Positions 42,441-53,553 of a stretch of 64,000 nucleotides of DNA are shown here, piece by piece. The notes under the pieces were generated by a model that did no database searches, was not told the origin of the DNA, and worked only from the letters and a program-made list of their open reading frames with translations. Each line of letters begins with the position of its first letter. The stretch's first letter is position 1. The DNA is taken from NCBI GenBank assembly GCA_037447655.1, contig JBBHKE010001280.1, forward strand, positions 62,001 through 126,000, written 5' to 3'. A program made the position numbers and the translations under genes. The DNA is from Zygnema cylindricum (lineage: Eukaryota; Streptophyta; Zygnematophyceae; Zygnematales; Zygnemataceae).

Positions 42441-43723
42441 GGGTACTTTCGCATGTGCTAAAGTTACAGTTATTTCGTGTCGTTTTCCTATTTAAACGTT
42501 AAAATTAGCGGCCGTACCAAAAAAGAGAAATTATCACCGTACAAGTTGCATTACTGTGAAACTTTATACGTACAGTGGTATGTCGTCTAGCGCGATGCAT
42601 TTTGTCGTTTAGCGCATTTGGACCCATTTTCGCGTCCTTCCATCACATGATAAAACTTTATTTCAAATCACCTCGCGAGGTGATTTTAAATATAGTCCGA
42701 AAAGGTAAGCGAATAGAGAGATGTTGTCGCACGTGTCAGAACTTTTTTATGGTTTTGTACGCAGAGTACCGAAAAAAAAACCCCACTGCACGTTTCCAGC
42801 TGTGCGTACTGTTTTTCGTACGCTGATTACCGTACAGGGGCCGTCTCTCTCAAATACACGTGTCTTCACACATACGGCGTATGAAAAACATTGACCACCT
42901 GTCGGCAAGTGGGAAGACAAAAAAGCATAGATGTCCCGTGCGCATATTACGCACGGTATAAACTAACGAATACTACGTACGGTACGCATCAAACGATGTT
43001 GAAAAGTTAATAAAATGCGTACCTTGCTTTGTACCCGTACATTATTTCTACACATACGTACAGTGTCCGTCTATGTTCGTACATTTTAGGGTTATTTTAG
43101 GGGATTTTTTAGGGTTTCCAAGATACGTTGCCGTACGCTCCTTTATATTTTAGTACGGCTGCCGTAGATATTCCGTACTATTAGGCTTTTTAGGGTACAC
43201 TTTCATACAATTTTGTACATTTCTGTTATATTTCCGTACTTTTAAGATTTTTAAGGATTTTTTAAGATTACGTTTTTCGTACAATTTTTGTACATTGCCG
43301 TACAGCGAAATTTACACGAATTTTACGAAAAGTATGAAAAAGTCGAATACTACGTAGTTTTCGTAAAAAAGTTGAAATCCGTACGAATTGGACATCTATG
43401 CAAAAAAGGAAACCGCATTTCTGTGCGACAGCGAAAGGTATTTTTGGGTTTCGACACGTCGACAATGTGGCGTACGGATATTACGAAGTCACACAAATTG
43501 TATAGCGTGCGGAGAAACGCCTCAAATTGAAGCCGAGTGGAAATTTCGCTTCATTTTGTGTACCACTTCATCGGTCACAATGTTTCGTGCACGTCTACGT
43601 AAGTCACTTTTTTAAGTGACAAGTTATTTTCGTTGACATCCGAATGCTCTGAAATCTGTACGGAGAATCTTCGCTAAAAAACAAAGTAACAAGACTAAGT
43701 TTCGGTTACATGCGAAAGTACCC
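42441..43723. mobile_element. Harbinger-like element with perfect TAA duplication and known empty site
   Basis: Termini GGGTACTTTCGCATGT and ACATGCGAAAGTACCC are perfect 16-bp inverted repeats. TAA flanks both sides (42438-42440; 43724-43726). The paralogous sequence at 25311-25335 reads through with one TAA. A 22-bp palindrome with core CCTCGCGAGG lies at 42665-42686. The element is 788-bp-type sequence enlarged by a nested insertion at 42925-43401. No transposase. Confidence 0.88.
42925..43401. mobile_element. nested short TIR element
   Basis: 477 bp bounded by GCATAGATGTCC and its exact inverse GGACATCTATGC, flanked by A-runs. It is absent from the sister element at 15601-16388, which reads straight through this position. 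Non-coding; class undetermined. Confidence 0.7.
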
Positions 43724-44648
43724 TAACAAACGAAATTGTTACTTATGGGTGTGACGATTGTATACGTTGACAATGCCCGTGACGGCCGTCAACATCTACA
43801 ATCTGTGATGACGCACGTTATTTTTTGTAAGTGCTTGTGACGTCGCATGACTATTCGTGACATTGTAGACGTACCGCCTTCCGTTTCACGGTTGAGGAAG
43901 ATGCGCTTTGCCTTTGCGTCTCCTGTGCGGTCGACGTGACATGGCATCGGAATCTTCAGACCCCTGAGAAAAAATCCGTACCCAAATAAAAGTTTGAAGA
44001 TGACGTTTCTTGTCGTGGCCGTGAGTCGAAAAACAGAAGACGACAACATGTAGTACATTCTAAGTTCGACGATGACGCAAAATGTACTTCTCCATTTTTC
44101 TATTTTTTTGTACGGTTGAAACTTACGCGGTACGGCGCTAAGATTAAGAGGAAAACGACAGAAAAAAACCCTTACTTTGGCGCATGGAGACGTACCCTTA
44201 CTCTTGACGTACTCCTCGTTAATCATAGTTAGACACCTTCCAGGCGTACATAATTAAAACTTTCCACATTATGTATGGAACTACATGCTGCTCGTTTGAA
44301 CAGCCCATTTTTCACGCATTCCGAAATCCTTACAACCGCTGAGATTTCGTTCACTCGGCTCATTGAAAGACGAATTGATGGTACGCTTTTTTGTTGCGGT
44401 CCGTGTGTCCTAAATTTGCCGTGCCAGAGTGACGACGTCAGATTTCATGTGACGTCGAATGGTGTCCTTTCCATGTACGACATGTCACGTCTCTACGGCT
44501 GCTCCGCTAAGGCTTTCATGTTACGTGTCCTCTTGTGCTGGTCGCTTTCTTCTTTCCATGTGTCCAGATTTTACAGAAATGTTGGTTCAGACCAACATTT
44601 TTGCAATACTAACAGTGCGAATCTTGTGACCTCACCAATGAAATCCGC

Positions 44649-47450
44649 ATGTAATTGTGACAAAAGTTGATCAAACCAATGTGTTATTACCAAAGGCAAA
44701 AGTTTACAAATTCAAGATTATACTGCAAATAAGAATTTCCAGTGTCTCTTTTATTCCTATAAATATTCTTCAACATGAACTTGATTTTCAGAACTGCATG
44801 CCGTACTTTCAATTCCCAAGTAAACACAAAATCTGTGACTTAAAAAGCTTGCGTAGCATATGGCATGCTGTGTCCTGGAACAATTTGAGAAAACATTACA
44901 AAAAGAGTAAACCACCAAAATCATATTAAACAATTGACACAATAAAAAAGTAAACTATCAGCTTAGATTAAACAATTGAGCCAATTCTACAGAAAAAGTA
45001 AACCATCAGATCAGATCAAACAGTTGACACATTAGTGCAGAAGAGTAACCCACCAGATTAGATTAAGTATTACAATGTATTTCATTGCAAGATCAATATC
45101 TTTTATAAGTATATCTCTCCGTCTCGATCAAATAATATATAAAATCACATACTCGAGTTAAGAGTACAAACACCCAGTGTCCTCGGGAGGCAGATATTCT
45201 TTGGCATGTTCAATTCACAAAATCAATTTCGTCCACGAGGAGAATGAATCTATAGATACTAGAGATAATGGTTGTACCAATCTTTCGTATTTGACCTTGC
45301 AAGTGCATTACATCCATTTCTCGAATCCTTAATTCACAATTCTCTGTCCATACCGAATTCTCGATCTCAAATTACAGTGGACCGCCTCTCTAAAATATGT
45401 CGACGGTAAAAGTAATAACATTGTCCTAGCATTAGCATTAATCTCGACAGCAGTACCTACTGCTTTGCTGTGGACACTATACAATTCCGCACATTAATCG
45501 CCAATAGAGCTCTCTGGTATCTAATTACACCTTCGGACTGCAGTAACAGCTCAAGGAGCAAAAATATATATACAACTAAGAGCCTACACTTCACTAGCAA
45601 AAAATTGACTACTGCCTACAGCAGTGCCCAGTTAATAACAATGAATTAACTAAGTTTTAATTTTTCTATTTCACCACCAAATACCTTCCAAATATAAATT
45701 CCCTATTTGTCCAGCGGATATCTTCCAACCCAGACCTATCTCTGCGACTCGGTTTCACTCACGCATCGGTAGGCAGCAAATCCCCATTCTTGTTCAACCC
45801 ATGTCCGAAAGGAAATAGAGGTGTATAAGGCTGATTATTATATGTCATTGGCAACTGAAGTGTTTCAGAAAACCATGTCATTGGCAAGCGTCCTCCAAAG
45901 TTGTACGGGCCAAACAAAACATCTGCGACTCCGTCCCCTTCAGATCCGGGCAGCCATGCAGCTACTACAGCATCCACTTTGGGCAAAAAGTGACTAATTT
46001 TCACAGGTCTCCCCGAGATTATCACTACAACACAAGCCATCCTTTTACACACGGCATAAATAGCTGCCTGGGCAGAAGAGTCCAGCTGAAGAGCCTGGTC
46101 ATCTCCAACATACTCAGCATAAGGAGGTTCTCCTACCACAACAATTCCATAATCAGCCACTTCGTCTCCTTCAGGCTGTTCCACGTACTGAACAGATGCT
46201 CCTGGTGTGCCATTGGCCACATTGCGAATGGCCTCAAGGACTGTGGTCCCAACTGTGATATTCCCAAAGGCTCCTTGCCATTCTATGGTCCATCCTCCAC
46301 ACTGCATTCCAATGTTATTGGCATGAGCTCCTGCCACTAGTATTCTTGTGGTAGGAGTCATAGGTAGGGGGAACATGCTCTTCCCACTCGAGAGCTCCTC
46401 TCGACGTTCATTTTTGAGAAGGACCAGTGTCTCACGAACGGCTTGTCGGGCAACTGCTCGGTGGGGAGCCGATCCAACAGAGTTCAACAATTGGCGTTGA
46501 GCACAAGCATTTTCAAACAAACCGAGAGAGGCTTTCATTTTCAAAATTCGGCGAACAGCATCATCGATGCGGGACATTGCCACACGGCCCGCCAGGACTT
46601 CCTGCTTTAAAGTGCTTATAAATTCTTTGTATGTCGTTGGAACCATGACCATGTCAATTCCTGTGTTGACGGAGCTCCGTACCTGGCAATTTTACAAAGA
46701 AGAAAAAAGGAAAAAAGGGGAAGAAACATGAAAAAGCGGGTATTTCAACATATCGGAGTGAAGTCTATAGCTGAGATCACATGCAATGCTGCTCAATCTC
46801 ACCAAGAAAATAAAGAGTTGGTATTCACCTGCTCAGCCCAATCGCCTGATAGCTGTTGAATTGCTTCCCAATCTGATACCACAACACCTTCAAATCCCAG
46901 CTCACCCTTGAGTACCTTGCTAACTAAATAATGGTTTCCATGCATCTTCAGACTGTTCCAGCTGCTGTAACTGACCATCACTGACATGACGCCTCGTGCA
47001 ATAGCACTGTAATATGGCGGCAAATGAACAGCTCGGAGTTCTTCCTCTGAAATCGCAGTATTGCCTTCATCCACCCCACCCTTAGTTCCACCATCACCGA
47101 CAAAATGCTTTGCTGTAGCAGCAACAAGGAACTCTCCAGGAACAGAGAATGCAGGGTCATGGGAGTCTGTCGGTCTTGACTGTACCAAAAGAATCCCACA
47201 AAATAATCATGTGAAACAGTCAAACTAAACGTATGTTAAAAAAAAATAAAGAAAGAGCTGCTTTCAGGAAGAAATGAGTAACAAGATAGGGAGTGATTCT
47301 TCTTACCTGCCAACCGTTGATCTCTGAAGTCATCTTCTGTACTACGGATGTCTCTTCGCTGAAACTTTCATAGCATCGACCCCAGCGAGGATCCCGGCAG
47401 ACAGAAACAGCAGGAGAGAAGGACCATCGAATTCCAGTCGCAACTACTTC
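44649..47450. repeat. duplicated GH3 block, copy B
   Basis: The 3' half of the intact GH3 gene with its 3' flank, paired with 38816-41595. Confidence 0.92.
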
Positions 47451-50318
47451 CTGCAATCAGAATACCCAGACTTACTTTATTAGTCAAAAGGTAAACCAAG
47501 TTAAACCATGTGCCTTACAGGTCGAACTGCGTGCAATTTCTTTTTAATAAGTTGGGGTTAGTGCTCACAACAAAGATATAGACTATTTGTCAATAACTTC
47601 TATCAAGAAAAGTATAATGGTTGCCTTTATGAGGACCACATTGACATGTGCATCACAATGTCACTAGCAATCTAAGCTCACAGAGCTAGCTTTGACGAAA
47701 AAGTTGTGATTCTTAACATAATAACAAACATCAACATTGAGTGACGCTGTGTGTATGCAGTCCACGTATGACATTCTGCTAATAAAAACTAATTTTTATT
47801 CCAAAGTTAAAAAAAAATGCATGCGTGACCAACTCAATACCGATGCCTAATTCTCATGCGAATAGAACCACATGATCCCCAACTGGAACATTATGCTTCA
47901 CACTCTTGAAATATACTAACCAGCTTTCAAACTGTTCAGAGCACCCTTGCAACCATCCCGTTTCTATTCAAGAAGTACAGTTGCCAAAATAGAAAAAAGT
48001 AAGAAAATGGTTTAGGCAGCTGAATGTCACCCGGGCTGCTGCAGTACTGATGGCTGCGACAAGGTCGGGGTTTCGAGAAGCTCCTAAACCCACATGGTGA
48101 GGAAAAATGGTGGTGCCCCACACATTATTGTGACCGTGGACAGCGTCTATTCCATAAATAAAAGGAATACGGAGACGAGTCCGGTTGGTTTGAGCCTGGT
48201 AATGATCAACCATGTCTGCCCAATCCACAGCATGGTTACCCCAATATGGAGATCCTCCTCCTCCACTGCAAGAAACAAAATGATTGCTTGTGAATTTAGT
48301 CACAGACACAGTTGCTGCAGTAAAAAATCTGATAGATTGCATATTGGAAAGGAGAGGAGAGGGGGGCATGGACAATAGAAGGCATGAAACAGGTGAAACA
48401 GCTTGCACTGATTGCATAAAGTGAAGGAAAAATTCAGGAGCACATAAAACTATTGTTACAAGAGGCCATAAACTCAAAACTGTATAAGCCAATTGCAAAG
48501 AAAAAACTACGAACACAAGAAAAGTAAATCAAGCCACTAACAACCTCCACATTCTCCATCCCAGGTAAATATGCGAAAAAAAAGGCAAAGGTACAACCTT
48601 TGATCAGCTGAAATCACTTCCAGTGCAATGCAGTCACAAATCAAAACAGAGCCATATTCTGTGCATCAATTCAAAGCAAGAATGTACACCGTGAATCACT
48701 ATTAGCATTTAGAAATAATTAGTATGAGGACTGTTTTAGTGTTAGTAATTCTAGTTCCGGTCCAGCTGACGTGGACAACTGTGAACCGCAAAAAGAATTA
48801 GCGTTAAGAAAAATAGAGAAAGCAGTAATAACGCTATTGTGTTCGAAGGACAAAAAAAAAAACGGGACGGAATTAATGTTGTTAACGCTAATAGCGATTC
48901 AAGGTGTACCTGAGAGCAGAGCCCAGGAAATATTTAGCAATATCCCTGTCATCCTCAAGGGCATTCTTGTCCACTTGTGTCATTTGCCCAATCTTTTCAT
49001 CCAAAGTCATTTCCTCCAAGCTTGGAACTGCACAGAATAGTAACAAACACATATATTGGTTGTTAGCCAAGAAACAAGCTGTATTTTTTATAAATACACC
49101 TTTTATCGCTATTCTAATTAATAATGCTAATTCAAGTGAGGGTTTTTTTTTACACTAAATCATCAATTAGTGTCAATAACACTACTTAGTTAAGTGGCCC
49201 ATAATGAGCCGCATAGCAGAAAATAATTTTGTGTAGTTAATTATAATCAAGTGTTAACGCTAATAATTGACATACGCTAAATAGCGATGAGCAGTGAAGC
49301 TTTCATCCCACGCCTGAAGGTGAAATCACACAAAAAAATGAAAACTTGAGTTGTCCAATAAGGAACTTGAAATACAATAATAGAGTAACAATGCACTTTA
49401 CAATCAGAGAACCTTTATATTTTATTAATTGTCATATTGACTACTGCTTCGAACAATTTAATTTTCTAATGTGCAAAACTAGCACAGAAATACTACAACT
49501 ATACTGATATTGAACTATTTTGATAGCCAAAAGTAGCATATGATCTTAAAATTGAGAGAGGCCAGGCAACAAAATCTCCAAAGAGATATCATAGTGTCGA
49601 TTATGGCATATTCCACCATTTTAACAGGAAACATAAAAGAAAAGTGAGAATTTTAGTCAGAATCGAAATGAATGTCGAATATATACTTCAGCTGGGACAG
49701 TCCTATCTTCCAGTGATACTTTCTTCACTTGTTGACATCTTTGCAATTAAAGACTTAAATCGACGAATGGCAAAACCAGAAACAAGAAAATTCGAAACAA
49801 GGTATTACTGCTTTCATAACTACTACCTGAGTTAAAAACAATTTCACAGCATACTTCTCAGTTTGTGAATAATAAAAATTTCACAGCCACTCATTTCCAC
49901 TCTCGAGCATCAGAAATGAGCAAATTCACATTTTTTTATGATAATTTTCATGAACAGAAAACAGAAAAAGTTTTATCAAACACACATTAGCATCGAAAGA
50001 TTATTTGTTAAAAGAAAAAAAACACTCACTTCTCACATTTGTCGGTACACAAGTATCCAATCTTTTTTGCAAAAAAAGCTCCAACGTCTCTTCCTTAATG
50101 GAGAACTTCAAAGTATCTCTGTCCCAAGCCATCCGTACAGTGCCTACAAAGAGAAAAGAAACAGCAATAATAGCCAAAAGGGAAACCTTCCATTCCATCC
50201 AGAAAGATACACGATTTCTCACCAAAACTCGCCCTTCTTCAGGTATAATCCAAGACTGAGACTCATTGTAATCGTTGTCAGGTTCAGGAAGGCGAATGAA
50301 AACGCCAGAAAAAACCAT
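45759..50318 (-). CDS. GH3-family beta-D-glucan exohydrolase / beta-glucosidase, membrane-anchored
   Basis: Hydrolyses terminal beta-glucosyl residues of cell-wall glucans or oligoglucosides. Exons on the minus strand: 50318-50051, 49027-48910, 48265-48031, 47450-47307, 47179-46829, 46682-45759. Phase is kept at every junction, giving 679 aa, close to the family size of about 620-660 plus an N-terminal extension. Residues 1-41 are polar and about 42-60 hydrophobic, suggesting a type II signal anchor instead of a cleaved signal. The GH3 barrel shows [20 protein letters not shown] (Asp168), [19 protein letters not shown] (Lys279/His280) and VVVSDWE with the likely nucleophile Asp358. The C-terminal domain has [11 protein letters not shown] and WLPGSEGDG (Glu620, position of the acid/base in barley enzyme as I recall). 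Start: the ATG at 50318; the frame extends to 50360 without an upstream ATG. Exon 1's donor (GTGTAC) is the least certain. Confidence 0.9.
48685..48908. mobile_element. TA-target MITE at the 5' splice site of GH3 intron 2
   Basis: 224 bp from TACACCGTGAATCACTATTAG to CTAATAGCGATTCAAGGTGTA. On the minus strand the GH3 exon 2 donor reads CTCAG then GTACACC: G is host, TA is the target duplication, and CACC is the element's terminus. The insertion therefore lies two bases into the splice donor. Confidence 0.85.
49095..49297. mobile_element. degenerate TA-target MITE in GH3 intron 1
   Basis: The left end is TACACCTTTTATCGCTATTC and the right end AAATAGCGATGAGCAGTGA, with GCTAATTC and ACGCTAATA internal motifs typical of the family. 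Diverged and non-coding. Confidence 0.5.
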
Positions 50319-50458
50319 ATTGAAAAATCTGGATGAAAACGGTGAAAAAATTATGTACAATTCGATTGTTGCTTCGTTTGTTGTTAATTTAATGAAAGCG
50401 CGAAACTGATGGCTGATGAGAGGGTGAAGTACTGATGTTTCGAAACATCTGAGTAAGC

Positions 50459-50725
50459 TTACAATCGTGGTACTTTAAATACTGCCATATTTACGGAACG
50501 GAACTGTGGACAAGGAATTGGTCGAAGCCAAGAACGGGAGCTGCAACTGAGGATTTTACTAGCGAGAGGCACCTCTGCCTGACCACTCTGACTAGAATAT
50601 ACCCTGCAAGAGCTCAAAAGGCTGCAGTCCGGGCGAACATTTGAGGGAGAAAATAGGTGAAGTGGCGACGCGGGGACTAGGCGACGCGTCAGCTGGATGA
50701 ATCTCGGGAAATTCAGCGCCTCCAT
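50459..50725 (-). CDS. possible small organelle-targeted protein or 5' exon
   Basis: An ATG at 50725 opens 88 codons on the same strand as the GH3 gene, just upstream of it. The N-terminus (MEALNFPRFIQLTRRLVPAS) is basic and amphipathic, and the rest is rich in Ser, Arg and Pro with almost no acidic residues, as in mitochondrial presequence-type small plant proteins. A donor-like GTAAGC lies at its end (50463 leftwards), so it may be a first exon. I do not recognise the family. G+C is higher than the flanks. It could also be untranslated leader of the GH3 transcript. Confidence 0.3.
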   Translation of the reverse strand: MEALNFPRFIQLTRRLVPASPLHLFSPSNVRPDCSLLSSCRVYSSQSGQAEVPLASKILSCSSRSWLRPIPCPQFRSVNMAVFKVPRL

Positions 50726-50964
50726 AGGGAATAAAGAAAATAAAGGGAAATGTGCATTGCTACGGTGAGGACAAAATAAGTACTAAATTTGAGTACTTTT
50801 ATGTACGTCGGCTCAAAAAGCATGCGACAGCAATTGAATGGAAGAAGTTTGACACGTAGGGAACTCATTTGCCACTTTATTTCTGGATGTGGTAAGGTGA
50901 TGTGGACCTAATGTCTCCTTTTACAACGTTGAGAAAAGATTCTTTAAACCCTAAAAAACCCTAA

Positions 50965-51659
50965 GGGTGGACTTCCATTAGCGAAAAAGTGGGGTTTTTT
51001 ACTGAATGCCGTACCGTTTCGTACAGGTTCGTACAGAAATATATTTTTTTCAACGAAAACAACATTACAGAAAATTGTCCAAGGTTGTAGGCGTAAATTA
51101 GGACCGTCGGATTTAAATTATACTTTTTATCCGTGACGCCACGTCACTAACCTACAGTTTTCAAAGACCGTGCACAGTGAGGACAATTCTCGAATACGGA
51201 ACGTGTAAAAATAGGCCGCGTGGAAAAGGTAAAAAGAATCCACGATGAGCTCGCGTGTATGTGCGTACACGTCGCAAGGGCCATGTGCCTTTCGCCAGGG
51301 TGGCTGCGATCCGCCGAAATTATTCCGTCACGCTCCCACCATCAAAGTTTGCCGCCGCCTTTTTGTCGTTGCGTTTTGAAATTTTGGGTAGTACATTTAA
51401 TGCCCTCTGTAAGAGTCATTAATTACCTCCGCTGGTACAGATATTATCTCCGCTGGTACAGATATTACCTCCGCTCGTACAGATATTGCGTTCTGACATT
51501 GCATTCGAAGATTCTTTCCAGATTTTATGCATCGAATATTAAACTACGTGTTACCAACCAGAATGAGCCACGCAGGTTTACAGACGCGACCTCATAGAAG
51601 GCACGCCCTTCAGTAAAATTTTCCGTACAATTACTGGGACGCCTAATGGAAGTCCACCC
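50965..51659. mobile_element. Harbinger-like element, perfect TAA duplication
   Basis: 695 bp with 17-bp perfect inverted termini, GGGTGGACTTCCATTAG, flanked by TAA on both sides (50962-50964; 51660-51662). A 21-bp unit (CTCCGCTGGTACAGATATTA) is tandemly repeated three times at 51427-51489. No transposase frame. Confidence 0.85.
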
Positions 51660-51662
51660 TAA

Positions 51663-52905
51663 GAAAAATCACATGCATCTACAGAAGGGATGAGAGTGAA
51701 TTTGGATCCTTACTACGTGGCATATCCATAAATGACGTTTTGTTTGTCTTTTTGTCCAAATGTCACTTGAATCTTACCTGTGCTGCCAGCTAATGAGCGA
51801 TCACAACTTCATTCTGTTAACTTTTGTACTTTCAATATCTAGTATGACACGTGAAATCACATAGGCGGCATTGTCTTGGGGCTTACGGTCATTGACGCCC
51901 TTTCCTCATGTCATTAGCAAGGTTTGAATGATGCTAACCTTTGACATTTTCCGTCCAGATGATTTTGCGTCAGCCAGGCTGGATGACGCTAACCTTTGAC
52001 CTCTGCTGTCACGTGGTACAATCTTATTTGTTGTATTTCGCGTGGTTATAGTGGTATGATTAAAGGCCAGGCAAAATCGACGTCACGCCAAAATGTCGTG
52101 TTATCAATGCCGGTTGAGTAACGTACAGTAACGGCGCGAGGCTTCGTAAAGCAAAATTGGAGTGAAAGGAGTGAAAGGCGACGAGGACGCCTTCACACGC
52201 GACCTTCACTCCTAAAAATGCAAGATTCAGAACCGTACTTTTCACTTTGACTTGAAGTTTGGTCTCCCAAACGCAAGTGTTTGGAGCTGTAAGTGCTATC
52301 GCGTCACACCATGTCACCACCATAATTTTAGTGATAGCGTCACGTAAAATGGCCGTACAAAATACATACAGTACTATCGCATTACACATAGTACTGTACA
52401 AAATCGAAAGGCCCTTAGCAACCAAAGGGCAAAGCCCCAGGTCGCCCGCGACTATTATTCAAGTGTGAACCACGCAAATTGTTTCAACCGCTTAAACTTT
52501 TGCCGCGTTTGCGAACATCGACCATCATAAAAAAAGGGAACTGATAATGACAGTGACTGTTTTGGTTGCGGACAGTCACTTACGTCATTTTGTCAAAAAA
52601 CGTACGTTTGAAGTACACACAGTTACAAATAAAGCACCGTAGATTACAAATTTGACGGTCAATTGGTTGAACAACTTTGACTATGAAAATATTTTTCAAC
52701 CGCTTAAAATTATGCCGCGCTTGCGAACGTCGACCGTCATAATAGATTTAGCAATTCACACAGCCGGCGAACGTTTACGGTAACAAAACTGCGGCAACCA
52801 CATGTAAATAAAAAGTGTTTCAGACAGTCACTTTTTGTCGTTATGTGAGCTCCACGGTGAGAGACTGAGAGCACTTAGCCGCAAAATTGAAATTTAATCG
52901 TCTAA
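51663..52905. other. intergenic region with one dispersed repeat pair
   Basis: No gene found on either strand. Two related blocks (52470-52545 and 52686-52750) share TTTCAACCGCTTAAA and GCGAAC.TCGACC.TCATAA in direct orientation. The remaining sequence shows nothing I can name. Confidence 0.5.
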
Positions 52906-53550
52906 GGGTATGGTTACATCAGGAGGTCTTTGTAATAGTACGGACAGCAAAATTTTTGTATTTCAGAGGCCTCGGTTACATCGCGTATCGTCTGTAAACA
53001 AGTTTTTACATACGCTCCACGTAAGTTGACGATCAAATCTCTATAATCGTCAAGATTTCGAAACCGACCATTTTCGTATGGAAATCCGTACTTGCGTATT
53101 ACGTACGTGTATTTCGCAAGTGTACCGCGTCAACGTACCTGACCTGATCTCCTTTGCTGACTTTCAGGAAAAAACCGTATTTCTTTTCGGCAAAGATTTT
53201 ACGGTCAACTTGTCCGAAGGCACGTGACTTTGGGGACGTGTGAAAATTTTCATTTTTTATCGACGCACGTGTCTATTGTCCAGGTGTAGTGAATTGACTG
53301 GTTCTGTATTGGTGAACCCACCTCCCCGAGGTGGGTTCACCAATACAGAGGCGTATGGAGCGATTGTTTCGCAGATGAAGACCAAAATGTAATCAGACGG
53401 TCGACGTCTTCTCCCGGATACTTGGAGAATCGTAATCTTATTTTCTGTAATGTTGTTTTCAAGAAACTCACGAAAATATAGTACGGCATGGTACGGGCAA
53501 GTACAAAAACCTGTATTAAACCTCACTTTTCGTCTGATGTAACCATGCCC
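52906..53550. mobile_element. Harbinger-like element with long internal hairpin
   Basis: 645 bp. The left end is GGGTATGGTTACATCAG; the right end in reverse is GGGCATGGTTACATCAG. TAA flanks both sides (52903-52905; 53551-53553). Internal 21-bp perfectly paired arms (53304-53324 and 53328-53348) are separated by CCC. The right third resembles the modules at 35150-35320 and 35760-35925 (CTCACTTTTCGTCTGATG). No transposase. Confidence 0.85.
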
Positions 53551-53553
53551 TAA

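Larger units (their letters stand above)
41854..44651. repeat. host segment H, copy 2
   Basis: Homologous to the discontinuous 14898-32936 copy. It is uninterrupted at the sites of the MITE (41880), both Harbinger-like insertions (41997; 42044) and the copia insertion (44029), but carries its own Harbinger-like element at 42441-43723. Its right end meets the 3' flank of the intact GH3 gene at ATGTAATTGTGAC. Confidence 0.8.

Noticed and set aside
40134-46340. Conserved plus-strand frames of 116 codons at 40134-40484 and 45990-46340
   Set aside because: They are antisense shadows of GH3 exon 6; conservation reflects the recent duplication.
50943-50968. Interstitial telomere repeat (CCCTAAAAAACCCTAAGGG)
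   Set aside because: Only two imperfect CCCTAAA-like units; the second is partly the TAA target duplication next to a GGGT transposon end.
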